DNA from: Patagioenas fasciata
Taxonomy: Eukaryota > Chordata > Aves > Columbiformes > Columbidae
Reading direction: 5' to 3'
Length of the DNA stretch: 64,000 nucleotides
Assembly: GCF_037038585.1 (NCBI RefSeq)
Contig: NC_092523.1
Span: 27,905,501 to 27,969,500 of the forward strand
The notes beneath the pieces were generated by a model. It was not told where the DNA came from, made no database searches, and was given only the letters and a program-made list of their open reading frames with translations. A program made the position numbers and the translations under genes. Of the stretch, positions 50,036-62,566 are shown one piece after another (within the stretch, counting starts at the first letter, position 1; each line of letters begins with the position of its first letter).

Positions 50036-53000
50036 GTAAGCCGGCCGGGCCGGGAGGAGTGGCAAGCAAGGCAGGCAGCTTACGGGGGCGGGTGCGAGGG
50101 CATCGGTGCGGGGCGACACTGATGCGGGGCTCCCGGGTCGAGACCTGACGGGAGGGAAACGTGGAAGCAACGGCCGTGCGAAGAACCCGCACTGTTTCTC
50201 GAGGAGGCTGTGGCGGAGCCACTCGCGTCGCCGTGCGGCCATGGGGACAAGTGGGGTTGCTTGCGGCTGCCACCCCAGTGCGAGGGTCGCAGCTGTCGGT
50301 CTTCGGGCTGGGCAGCGGCCCCGGCTCCGCGGGCAGCCCGGTGCCCCCCGCCCCCCGGAGGGGAGGGAGGCGAAGCTGCCCCTGCCGGGGGCACCGCTCT
50401 CGAGGCCCGGCGCAGCTGCCTCAGCCCTGCCGGCGGCCCGGGCGCTTTGCCCGGGGAGGTGTCGGCCCTCAGCCTGAGGAGAGTGTGGAGCGGTGCGCTC
50501 TCGGCCTGAAGGGGCAAGGTCGGCACAACCGAGCTTGTTCGTTTTCACCTCCCCGTCGGATTCGGATGTGGAGGGACGTTCCCCCTTCCTGACTCTGAGT
50601 GACATTTTGAAGGCGAGAGGGGTCTGGTCCGGGCAAGTGCTGAGGCGGCCGAACCGGCCCCCTGCGAAACCCGGCGGCTGAAGCTCAATGGTACCGCGGC
50701 CGTCGCGGACAGGTGAAGGGGGTGGTTTGTCCTGTTAATGCTTTTACATGTTCCCTGGGCCCTGCCTACGTTAATCTCATCGACTGAGCAGCTCTGGAAG
50801 CAGACCAGAAAGAAAAAGTAGTTAAGACCTTGGCTCCAGAAACAAAAGCCTTTGTGTTAATAGTTTATGTCAGTGATTGGGGGAAAGGGTGTAAGCTTTT
50901 AAGTAGTTTACAGATTTAAGGCAAGGAAGTAGACTTAGGTTCGTATAAGTCACAGGAAAACTGCTAAAGGTTCAGGAAAGTATGGAGGGGCGCATTGTGC
51001 ACATAGTTACAGGGTTAGGCCACAATAGTAATTACTGGGCTTAGTAATGACAAAAAGTTAACAAGGATGAGAAAGAAAAATAAAAGTTCCTGAAAAGAAA
51101 TTACTGTTGTGTCAGAAGTACAGCTACTAAAGAAAAATGTACTTTTAATATGAAAATGTCTGTTATTTTTGTACTAAAATAATATGTATGGGGTATTCAC
51201 GTCTCCCCAGTGACCACAGTGTTGGCAAACTGCTTATTTAAAACATTTATCTTCATATCATCACCATTAGATAACAGTAGTGTCATTACCCCAGTTGCAG
51301 AAGAGAGGCACTAGATGGTTCCCCCAAGATCAGAGTGGAATTTAATTCTCTTCACTCCTTTGTGTGCCCCAAAAGCTGGTCCGAAGCCATAATTTTAGGC
51401 TGAATAGTTAGCCGGTGGGCAGTACTATCTACAGGAGCAAAAGGTAGGACTGACAGACAAGGATCACGTTCTTTTGTTAATTGCCACTGCTGTGGGTGAT
51501 CTGGATTTCAAAGGCAAGTAGCCACAGCTGATATTTCTAATGAAAACTAGACCAAAATCAGGACTGAGTGCGCTTCCTAAGTACACAGACACTCACTGTG
51601 ATCTGACGTTCCTGTCCTACCTCCCTGTGCCAACATGAGCACTTTCACAGCTGTAAGCTGGATCAGGAAATCCAGTTATGTTATTGTCTTTGAGTTAGTA
51701 AAAGGTCTTGCAGATCAGTGAGTTAAACCAGGTTCAGTAGATGTCGAATTGCGAAGGAATGGATGAAGCCAGGAGCAGGAGGTGGGAGAAGCAAGAGCAA
51801 AGTCTTACAGTATTACCTTTTAAATCAGTTGAGCTACTCACGACACTGCTAAAGATAGTGCCTTAAACAGTTTTGAGGTTACTAGGGTCAGAATTTCAGC
51901 ATTCTTTACCTCTGCATTTTTTCTAGGCTCCTATACCTTTAGGCTTAATTTTTAATAATAAAACTTTTAAAGATACACATTTGTAGTTGAGCCCTGTAGT
52001 TGAGCTCTCTTACAGGCCTGAAATGTCCTCTCAAGAGGCAAGTTTTGTAGTGTTGCAGAAACTTTCTAGTGGTTAAAGTGGATTCACAGGTTATTCCTGT
52101 CAAAACATCCCCAAGCAGTAGACAGGTTTTATTGCTCCATGGCGAATATCTGATTGTGTTCCTGAAGTTATAGAAGAGTCAGTTTTGTCAAAAATTCACT
52201 GTTGCAAAAAAAAAAAAAAATCAGTGTTGGGAAATTATGTTCAGTGCTGTCTTGAACAGTGTTGTGGCTCATGACTGCCTGTATCACACCTAATTGTGGT
52301 TTCTGTAGTGACACTTAAAAGACCTGTCTTGTCCATATAAAGTCAGAAACCACCAGTATATACTGATATGCTGTTAAAGATGGATATAAATACTGGCATA
52401 CCTTCTGTTGTTACATTAGTGAAATAAAAATACGTTCATGTGTTCCAGGTACAGGGACAATGCACAATTCCTGGTTTGGATAGCTAATAATTAAAATCAG
52501 TGTCATGAAATATTAAGTGAAGTCTTCAAGATCTGAGTACAATAAACAGTACTGGAAGAGAGGTAAAAAGATAATGGACATGAAGATGAGTAAGAAAGGC
52601 AAGGACAGAAGCAACAATATTAAAATATATAGATGTACCATAAAGGATTTCATGAGACTGAAAGGAAAACTAGACACCTGTATAGTTTGAGTCTGACTCT
52701 CACAACTGCCTCTCTAAAGGGATCTCTCACAGGAAATTTTAAAAAGCCAAGGAAAAAATGTGATGCACGGCTTATGTTCTAAAACAGCACTGTCATTTGC
52801 AGCTGGACTGCATGTGAGGAAAATGCTTTACTGATAGAAAGTAAGAGCTATGTTTATGCACAGCAGTTGTTGCTGAACCTACAACACAAATACACTGGAT
52901 CAGCACAACAGCATCAACAATTAAGGTAACATTAACAGCTGTAACATTACCATCCCTTTGAAATATGCAGGTATCTCACATAGTTTTCAGCTCCTTAAAA

Positions 53001-53617
53001 ATCAGAAGGCTGTATGTGATTTATTTATTTAAGATACAGTTTCGATAAGTATTATTGCAGTGTGCTTAAGGTAGCGTTAGTCTGTTTGGCTGAAACCCAG
53101 TAAAGTTGCACTACCACAGGCCCTGACATGAGCCGTCTATGTCTGCACGTTACTTGAAGACTTTCATGGAAATCTGTACTTCTGGAGGCTTAGCTGCTCT
53201 TAGTTATCTAGATGTTAAGTAGCTCAGCTTATGCTCACATGTGTCACATTCACGTTTCTGGCTTCCACTGTTGTCAGAGAAGTCTGCTTAAAACCAGGTG
53301 GTCTTTAAGATTATATCAAATCTAGTATAGTCACTTGAAGTGAGCTGTGGAGGATTTTTTTAATTTGATCTTGTGCTGGTTTTGTAGACCTATGTATAAC
53401 CTCCTTTCACAGATCCTCTGAAGAACCCTAGAGCATTAAACCTGGAAGCCTCTCGGAATGCCTTGAGAGTTTCTGGAATGCTTGAAAAGCTGATAAAGTA
53501 GGTATCTTAGAAAACCAAGAGAATAGGACTATTCAGAGACCTAACCTAGGATTTTGGGAACTCAAGTACAGTTTCTTGCTGTAACAGTTACTTTTACTAT
53601 AAATTTCAATGAGTACC

Positions 53618-53820
53618 CTAGCCCTTGTCTACACAACAGCGTTTTTGCCCTTCAAAGAAATCAGCATAGTTAAAAACCAGCAATACTGCCAATATGGATC
53701 CATTTCCTTTAAAACTATTTAATATAACTTAGGGAGCCTGCACTGACTACGAAAAATTTGTATCCTTTTGCATCATATCAACGCCAGTATAATTTTTTTA
53801 ATGTGGCCCACACCTTAAGT
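53618..53820. repeat. Possible decayed non-autonomous DNA transposon
   Basis: Begins with 'cccttgtctacacaacagcg', wording typical of old amniote MITE-like repeats, and continues with 'gttaaaaaccagcaatactg' and 'acgccagtataattttttta'. Terminal inverted repeats are too decayed to confirm by eye. Confidence 0.3.
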
Positions 53821-56800
53821 GTAACTGTCAAATGAATGTGAATTTCTTGCATATCAAAGCATCTGCAGTGATTAAATGCTGCATGGCCTGAAGCTACGCT
53901 GGCGAGAAAAAACGGTCATAAAAGGGTAAGACTTAATGTGGAAGGTTTTGTTTTACAGTTGTGAGAGACCAATGTGGCACATGAGAACAGGGCATCAATC
54001 AGAACTTTTCTCATGAAGGGAGAAGAGGATGGAAAATGTTTGCATAAATCATAGCTCTGTAGAGTCTTCAATTTTATTTTGAAGCTGGTTACTTGGTAAC
54101 CAGAAATCCATGATTCATCTGGGTTTCAAACCTAAAATTTGGTATTGTATGGTTCAGTTGTGTCTGTAGGTACAAGATCTGATTTTCATCCTAAATAACT
54201 CACCAATGGTCAAGGAGATTTTCAGCTTTTATGTACTGCTCCCACACTGCAGTACATTAATTGGTTTACAATTAAATTACCTTGTGATTGACCTTGTGTC
54301 AGGGCCTTGGCACTTCCTGGGTTTTAATGCAGCCTGATTATTGTTTTTTCGTTGTGAAGCGCTGCCTGTGGATGGCTGGCTTAATGTACTCACAACCAAG
54401 AAATTTCGTTTCCAAGATCAGGCATTTCAAGGCTTGAAGGTTTTCAGACTTTATGAATATAGCTCAGAATATATGGTTACAAATAACCACGTATTTTTGT
54501 TATGGTTGAAGTTTTGATTCCTGCAGGTTTTTGGCTGTTCCATTAATTGGCAGCACAAGTCTCTTATCCAGATCTATTTAACATATTAGGGTATCTCTGC
54601 AGATTTCATATTGTCTTTCAAAGACATGTTATAAACTTGTGAAATTGCATGATACAGAGAAAGTAGCAAACCTTAGGAGAAGTGTTTGTTCTTCAGAGTG
54701 TAAGTTAAGCTTGAGGCCACATCTCCCTTAAGCTTCTCTGTTGTCTAATAGTTCTGAGTTTTCAAAGATGATTAGGAGGCATATTTAACATTTAGCCTGT
54801 ATATTTCTGAGGGTGTACTCCAGTCGTAATGTAGTGACACAAATGCTAGTGAGCCTGTGCAAGTAACACTTATTGGGAGGATTAAATAGGACTTTGTGTG
54901 GATCAGGGATGATCCACTCTCCCACAGCTGTGTGCAGTATGGCCTCAATCTGGGTTAGCATTTTTTATCTTTCCTGGTCAGCCCAGAGTCTCAGACCTGC
55001 GGAACATCCTGAAACATTCAGGTAGGGAGCTAAGAAAAGTGGTGTTGCTGAAGAGATGCGTTGTCTGAAATGCTTCTTTTTTAGGTGCTGTAGACATTTT
55101 TCAGGTAAGATAATGCAATTATGGTGATTGCACTTAATGTTTGCCAAGAATCAGTTGATTACTTCCTACTGGAAACAGGGCCAGTTGACACAGAAGGCCT
55201 CCTGCCCATTAAGTCCAAAGACTGTGCCTGAGCACGAACAGGATAGAAACACACACTATATGCTTGCTCAGTACTATTGTGAAATATGTCAAGTGTATTT
55301 AACAAATAATTTTCTGAAAGGACAAGCACTAACTATTTAGAGGTCACAGCAAAAGAAAATAATGTTGTCAGGAGGAAGGAAGTGGTCAAGGGAAGCCAGG
55401 GTAAATGGCAGGGCACTTCGTTTGACATGTGAGCAAATGACCACAACATAATTGTAAGGTGCAGTTCTAGAGTAGTATAAACATTGGCCAAATTATCTAC
55501 ACATCTGTTTTTCAGACAATTTTGGGAAAGAATCTGGTATGAGAGAGGTCATTGATTGCCAAGTGATTTGCCAAAGGCTACCAAATAGTATTACTGGAAC
55601 TAATGAGTTTTTAAACTCAGCTCCATCTCCCTGCAAGAAAGCTAGGAGCAAAGGCTTGTGTGCAGATATGAAGGTGATACTTCATAGAACTGGAGGGTGA
55701 CAGAGCTTAAAAGGGGCAGTGAAAGGCAAGTGGTGAGAAAATAAAACAACAAACAACTTCTGGACGTGAAACATATGTACAAGAGAATGCTTATACTGGG
55801 CTTTATGGTGAAAGGCATTTTCAGGGCAGGGTATGGACTATTTGAAAATAGGAGTTTTCTCAGAATTGCTACTAGCAGAGAGTTATTAAAGGCTTTTTTC
55901 TTGGTATATAGAATGGTCCAACATGGGTAGTATATGGCGTTGATCTGTCCTGTGGTGAAAATGACACTTCTGTGTCTTGCTTTTACACAGATTTGACAAC
56001 CAGCTGTTGCATGTTAACTGTATCCAGTCCTCCCAGTTTTCCATATCTCAGAGTGCTTTATGAGAAGTGGAAAAAATCAGAGTACATAAGGGAACTGAGG
56101 CAGAGGGAAAGCATATGATATGTCCAGTGTCAGATAATTCTCTTCCTCATTTCATCATGATCCTGTGACATTAATGAGCTTGCTCCAAAAGCTTGCCGTT
56201 TTGCAAGTAAGACGTGTCTTGCTATTGCCATTAGCAAGATTGAGTTAGTGTTCACTTGATTATATAGTGTGAAAATGAGAAGAGAGTCTAGCTTGTGTGA
56301 TACTGTCCTGAAAACTTAGAATATGATCATTTAGGTTTCCTGTTTTCAAATACGCAAACATTATTCTTGAGTTTTTTTTAACATAACCTTATTTTTTTAA
56401 AATATACCTTTAAAGATACTGCTTCAAAGTAATTAATCTTGTGGGTCTTTTGCCAGTGTTTAAAGAAACATCTGCTGTTTTGTGTTACGACTTCAAATTC
56501 ACATTAGCTGGAGAAGTCAAGATTTACTATGAAAAATGACAAGAGGGTCAAATAATGTTTTAAGGTATTTCTTAGAAAAAATGTTTAAAACATCTTTTAT
56601 CTGATCATCAGCAACTTCATCCTTTACAACATCTAACATGAAGCTGATGAATCTCCTTTTGACTTCCTTCTAGCTAAGCAAGGAAAAGAGGTGCTTACTA
56701 CTTTACAATCCAAATTTAATGATAAAGAAAAATATTCAAAAGAAGAAAAACATGCAAAAGAGATTTCTGAAGTCTGAAACCTCATAAATCCTATTTTAAA

Positions 56801-57491
56801 ATGGAAGTGCAAATGATTTAAAAAAACCAACGTCATTTGCAGACAGTGGGTCAGTCAAATCCCAGGTGAGTCAGTGGGCGTCATGGCAGAGAATGAGATC
56901 CAGTTATTTTTTTTTCCCCAACATGCTGGTTAATTGTCTGATTTACCTTTATGACCATAGGATATTACAGTGTTTCCAGTGTGGTGTGCTTGCGGTGGTT
57001 TTGTGTTGGTTATTTCTTGACCATACTTCTTCAGAGTTTTCTTAAAATTTGTTACAATAAAATGCTGGGGATACTGGCAGAAATATGCAGTGCACACAAC
57101 TGAATCTGAGGTTTCCTGTCCTGTTTTAAACTCTGCCTCTCTGAAGCAGGATGAGGAAGGGTGGGGCAGAGGTTTTGGAGCTGTGTCAGGAGTCAGCAAT
57201 GCCTATGCAGTGAGGGGTGACTGCTCTTCAGCAACACTGCCTATAGAGTTTAAGCCTTTGGCTCCAGATCCAGGGATGAGGAATTCTGTCTTGGCATGCT
57301 GTCATGTTAAAATATCCAGCACTCTTCCCCCACTTTGTTTTGTTTTTTGATTAAACAGTGGTTACCAGGTATCAAATGCTACAAAAGGTAATAAATTATA
57401 AAAACCAAAAAGAGTTAGAATTTAGGAGATTTTGAAATTTGATGGATTTTCTCTTTGGTTTTTCCTGATTTCACAACTCTCTTTTCCCATC

Positions 57492-58194
57492 TGTCGTGAT
57501 TTAACTCGAGCTAGCAATACAACCACTACAACTGCTCACTCACCACCTCTCTCTCGCTGCCCCAATAGGGGAGAAAATCAAAAGGGAAGTGAGAAATTTG
57601 GATTGAGATAAACACAGTTTAATAAAATAACAAAATACTAATACACTACTAGTAAATATATATTAAAAATATAAACAAAATATACTCAAGACAATTCCTC
57701 ACAAACATGTTGACTAACCAGTCCCAGGAAACAGCACCTGGTCCCAAAGAGAGAAAAAAAAAAAAAGGAAAAAAAGACAGAAAAGCCCAGAGGCCTCTGA
57801 AAAATGGCAAAAGGCCAGACTAAATGTCCGAACTGAAACTCCACCAGCTATACCCCAGAGAGAGAGAGAGCAGAAGAGAAAAGAGCAGAAGGCCCAACTC
57901 TCCTTATATCTGAAGCATGATGCTAATGGGATGGAATACTCTTATTGATCAGTCTGGATGTCAGTCAAGCTCTCCCCCATTTCTGCCCCCCTTCCTCGAT
58001 GCCTCACACCTGTGGGCAAAGCACTCAGAGTGTCCTTGGCTTTCAGACCAGAGCAATTAAAAACATCATCTCTGTGCTGGACTGTTATCCTCTTGTTCTC
58101 AAACTAAGTCCAAATAATGGGTGTGCTAGCTATGAAAAAGAAAGGTTTCTAACTGCACAAAGAAAATTAACCCATTTTCAGCGAAACCAGCACA
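57492..58194 (-). mobile_element. Solo LTR, ERVL-like, reverse orientation in ATP10D intron
   Basis: A 703-bp element with TG...CA ends (+ strand 'tgtcgtgatttaac' to 'gcgaaaccagcaca') is flanked by a perfect 5-bp duplication CCATC (57487-57491 and 58195-58199). Five bases fits class III/ERVL-type integration. On the - strand I see a TATA-like 'cagatataagg' near 57910 and an ATTAAA signal at 57623-57618 followed by 'ctgtgtttatctcaat', matching the layout of widespread avian LTRs. An internal AG repeat (about 57856-57870) and an A-rich tract (57755-57775) expand it. No viral coding sequence is attached. Confidence 0.85.
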
Positions 58195-61100
58195 CCATCT
58201 TTATTTGCATGTTACTGATCATGTAATTCTTAAGGTTTTAAAGTTGATCTAGCTGTATAGGTTATTTTGCATATATAATTTTCACTGAGTGAACAGGATC
58301 TGCCATTTAAGCCTTTATGTTCCCATTAGCCTTGGGATTTTGCTTTGAGAAGGAGGTTCTTTACTTTTGCTGCTTCTTCTGGTCATAAAACTCACCAGTA
58401 TAAGGTGTTTATTTGATGGTGTTATGAGAACATGATTTTCTCTGCAAATCTGATCTGCTTTCAATTAGCAGATAGTGTTGTAGTGTTCATTTACGTACAT
58501 TGTAACAGAGATGTAGCGATATGTCAGATTACTGTACTTGGGCAAAGGATTATAATTTCAAGCAAAAATATGGTTAATTGACACACTCTGTATGATTCAT
58601 CCTAAAGGTGGAAACTTGAAAGAGACCAATAAATTTAACAGAACGAAGAAGAAATCATGTTGAAACTGTCCCTGATAATCCACTGCATTGTTAATTAAAG
58701 CGAAACTTTCTTTAAAAAGGCCCTTCATTGCATAATGTCTGTTTGTGAAATCGGTGATTTACCACAGCAGAGACAATTCAGGAGAGCGTTGTTTCCCCAA
58801 AATGGCCAAGCCTTAAGGATGCCGTCCAAAACCTGGAAGTGTGTTTTTTTTTTTTTTTAAGAGTTGAACTGCCCAAATTTGTGATTGCAGAAGAGGAAAG
58901 TACCTCTTTTCACCCAGTCAGCTTTTAAAATTATGTAATTTTCAATACTTTGTTCTTTGACTCAGTCCTGGCTCATGTAGGTGGGTCAGTGTTCATTTGG
59001 CTTTTAGGAGTTCTAGGTATATGAAAGAGCCCTGCATTGCCAAGCATGAACTCCACTAGCAGCATGTTCTGCAGTCCCTAAATATTTTTCAAGACCTGGC
59101 TACCTTCCAAGCTTTAGACTTGTTCTCAGACTCAGTGCAAGTGAATAAAAACATCTCTTTCATGTATGTACAGATCAGTATTCATATAGAAACACAGAAT
59201 GTTCTCAATATGTCTGACTATATGGTAGCCATACCTTGGAAGTAGTTCACTGTTGTGAAGTGGCTGCTTCTAGATGTCAGAGCTTCCATCTCTGGAGAAA
59301 GGTGGACCCTAACTAAAATGGGACAGTAGCCGCTATGCAGAGGGCAGTCCCACTGGGGATTGTTCCCCAGGTGGTAGGATTAGAGAGAGTGAGAATATGA
59401 AGGTGTTACATTCTGTGAAATTAAGAGGATGCCATATATTTTGGAAAATCTTCACAACTTCCTTCTTGTTTCTCTGAGAAGTCCCCAGCATAACTGCATT
59501 CCTGTGCAGCCTTTGGGAGGCTGATGGTTACTGGGCCCACAAGGTTTAGCACTGAAAAAGAGGGAAGTCTCTTTTTCTTAGACCAATCCCTTACATTGCC
59601 CGGGGACACACTGCAGAAGGGCCTCCTGAGAGCAGTAGTTCACTGGGAACTGCCAGGGGATGCTGAGAGGAGATGCTGTATAGAGGTTTGTTTTTCTCTC
59701 CTTGTTCTTCTCCCTTCAGAGGCAGATTATAATTTCTGAAGAAAAACACGAGTTTCATGTATGTGGTAACAATCTTCCAAGACATTAAGATTGTAACAGT
59801 CAGCTGTCCACATCTAATGACAGGACAAAAATGTACTGTCTTAATTTGAGGAGAGGAAGAGACTAGTGAGACATTAGGGGAAAGCTTTAAAGCCAAAGGA
59901 TAGTGACACAGTGAACCAGGCTTTTTAGGAAGTTTGCAGGATCTTCTTTTTAAGAACAGAAGGGGTTGATGTAGATATATTAATACTATCTCATTGCCAA
60001 AGGACCTACTGAGGACACTGTGCTCATGTTTCAAGATTTCTGCAATTGTAGTGGGAGAAAGGAAAAATCGAGGAAGATATGTAAGAGATGTGATGGTGTT
60101 GAATCAATAGTTTTGAAAATTACTTTTTGCAGCAACATTTTTGAGAAACATGCCACAACACAGAGTGGCATTTGCCCATGGCAGAGAGATAGTACATGAA
60201 CAGAAGTCTGAGTTGATTGAAGCCAAAAATCAGGATTAGCTTGATGACTGCTTAGGCTAGCCTGTAGTGAAGAGATTTCATTTAAAAAGACCCAGCAAGT
60301 TTTAGAGGCAGCTTTTGTATGGGAATTTAGGAACAGGATTTAGTAAAAAATTTTACTGTAATGTATGCAGATAGTAAGATACCAGATGGAAGGAAAGTAA
60401 TCTGCAGTGAGAATTAGGTTTACTGATGATTTGGGGCTCATGGAAGTTATAGTTTTAAATCTAAGATAAGCTGTTCTATGGAAGAAGTAGTACAAGAAAT
60501 ATAGCAACTATTCATTGTGAAAATGTGTTGTAAATTGTAAAAAACAGAAGTTTTGAGTTTCTATTAAAGTATGGTTTGTGTGTCTAAAAGTCCTCTTCTG
60601 CCTGCACTGAGCAGTTTGCTACAGTGAGTATCACCTGTATCTATAAACTCCAGCTTTATTTAGGAAAACAGATTCCTGGGTACATTGCTGGGCCTTAGCT
60701 GAGGTGAATAGAAGTATTGGCATCCTCTGTCAGCTGGTAAAAATTCTCAAACCTGTTTCTAATTTAACAGGAAGAGGTTTTATATTTATGATTGATAGTT
60801 GCTGAATGCCTTTCACTGGCAGTTCCTCACTTCATACTTAGATGCCTATTACTATATCATTAACTCCTGATTTAATAAAGGTTGTTAACCATTGGCAAGG
60901 ACTGCAGTGTCTGAGATAAGGGTTCCATTCAAAATGCTGTTCTCTGCAGAATTAACAGCTTGCCTGCTTTCTCACCATACTACAGCACAAAAAGCTGGTG
61001 TGTGGGCTACTTGCATGAGGTGCTATTACAAAAATGTTGTGCATTTGAAACAGAGGAATCAAACTCCAGAATCCTGAAAGGGGGAGTGAAATTCAGATAA

Positions 61101-61273
61101 GTTCAACCTTTGAAGCAGAGGTTTCTGACCTCACTTAACTGCCTGAGGTTTTTTAGTGAAAATATGGAAATAACTATTTTCCTAGGCTTATTTAAATCTG
61201 TAATTGTGACTTTTTAATTGAGAAGCCTTTACAGAATTATTACTTAACTTTCTGTATTTTAATATGTTTCTAG

Positions 61274-61582
61274 ATAGAGGACGCTCCTTGGATTATAAAG
61301 CGTTTCAAGCACAATGGCAGATCCCATCCGCTGGGCCCGATACCGTTGGCAGCGACTGATATCTACAGAGGGTGGAGAAAGTAGCAGCAGCAACAATTCA
61401 ACTAACAAGTGCTATCAATCATCCAAAACTGTTGGCAAACATAGGATAGTAATACCATGTTTGGGACATTTTAAGGAAGAATATGAAAAAGTATCAAAAC
61501 TGTACATGAACAACAAAATACAGACTACTAAGTATACTTTATTGAATTTTTTACCGCGGAATTTGTTTGAACAGTTTCACAG
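61274..61582 (+). CDS. ATP10D: ATP10D first coding exon (coding from 61314)
   Basis: ATP10D is a class V P4-ATPase, a lipid flippase that moves lipids to the cytosolic leaflet with a CDC50-type partner; glucosylceramide is reported for the mammalian enzyme. The exon follows acceptor 'atgtttctag', has 40 bases of leader with an in-frame TAG at 61275-61277, then ATG at 61314. It encodes 89 complete codons: [16 protein letters not shown], a Ser/Asn-rich low-conservation segment, GKHRIVIP, and the flippase signature [20 protein letters not shown]. The donor 'gtaaag' at 61583 splits an Arg codon (AG|A). Similarity to human ATP10D and the position beside COMMD8 identify it. Confidence 0.94.
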
Positions 61583-62371
61583 GTAAAGAACTCGTTTTGA
61601 TCGTGATAATTCTCCTGAAGTGGAATCCTTTTATTTAAATGTGTGTGTTGCTATATAGACAGGTATTAAAAAATTATTCTTCCTCCCGACCTGCCTATCA
61701 CTTCTGAAAAGGTCTGTGTTATTTGGCCAAAGTCTCTTGAGGATCATTAGTGTTGGGCTTATCCTTTTCTCCATATTCTATGTAATTTCCACTACTTCTG
61801 TCTTCAGATTATTGAAATATTCCTTACTCTTGGAGCACTGCCACAGAGCAATCTGCAGCAGGATTTTCAGCTCATTTCCTGCAAACGTGTTTTTCCCCTT
61901 CTTTCATGTCTGTTGCCAGTTTTTTTCTTCCTCCTTCTGCTTGGAGGACTGCTAATTTCTGAAGTTATGCAGGGAGGCTGTAGGATGGCTCCCTTTTAAA
62001 ACATGTTATCTCCCCCAGGAAGTTATAAAATTAAGTTTAAAAGACCTGGGAATTTGAGAGAGTGCAAGTTCACCCAAGCATTACTAGAAGACATGTCTGG
62101 AGGACAAGTTTGAAAATATAGGAAAATTCTTTGTTTCTCCATTTTCTGATCATGCATATTAAGCAAGTGTGCAGCTAAGTAATCTATTGACTGGAGAGTG
62201 AAAACAGAGTTGTGGATACTTACTTAAATTGCAGTTGGAGTGAAGAAAAGTTAAATTACTGCTAACTTAAGTGTTTATATAGCATGAAGTGGAGGAATAA
62301 GGATGACTGTCTGCTAGCACCACTGTCTGTCTGCTGGCACAGCTAACTTCCATGTTTTCTATTTTTTTCAG

Positions 62372-62566
62372 AGTTGCCAATTTGTATTTCCTATTTCTAG
62401 TTGTCCTAAATTGGGTTCCTCTGGTGGAAGCCTTCCAAAAAGAAATTACAATGCTACCTCTAGCAGCGGTTCTGACAATTATTGCAGTGAAAGATGGTCT
62501 GGAAGATTACTCAAAGTACAAAATGGATAAACAGATAAACAACTTACTAACCAAAGTATATAGCAG
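62372..62566 (+). CDS. ATP10D: ATP10D second coding exon: M1 and M2 helices
   Basis: The 195-bp exon has acceptor 'tctatttttttcag' ending at 62371 and donor 'gtaaga' at 62567. It completes the Arg codon and encodes VANLYFLFLVVLNWVPLVEA (M1 and the exoplasmic turn), then EITMLPLAAVLTIIAVKDGL (M2) and EDYSKYKMDKQINN, the conserved P4-ATPase segment entering the actuator domain. The last codon, the Arg of YSR, is split again (AG|). Together with the previous exon it gives about 154 residues of a protein of roughly 1400. The actuator, phosphorylation and nucleotide-binding domains lie beyond the window. Confidence 0.96.

Larger units (their letters stand above)
49600..50690 (+). promoter_or_regulatory. 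ATP10D: CpG-island promoter, inferred for ATP10D
   Basis: The largest CpG island of the window, densest from about 49740 to 50560. It contains GC boxes and a good splice donor on the + strand at 50036. It is the only promoter-type sequence upstream of the first ATP10D coding exon on the same strand, 11.2 kb away. Long open frames on both strands (for example a minus-strand frame at 49736-50605) are compositional, with Pro/Arg/Ala-rich content and no domain. Divergent transcription toward the left cannot be excluded. Confidence 0.7.
50036..61273 (+). other. ATP10D: First intron of ATP10D (inferred)
   Basis: GT-AG bounded, 11.2 kb, from the CpG-island donor to 'atgtttctag' at 61273. After the island it is AT-rich without a recognisable gene. 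It holds a solo LTR, a possible decayed DNA-transposon remnant and simple repeats. Intervals not listed separately show nothing I can name. Confidence 0.65.

Noticed and set aside
49736-50605. Minus-strand open frame of 289 residues, longest in the window
   Set aside because: It lies wholly in the CpG island inferred as the ATP10D promoter, is Pro/Arg/Ala-rich, has no domain, and overlaps several equally open frames on both strands, as expected from GC-rich sequence with few stop codons.
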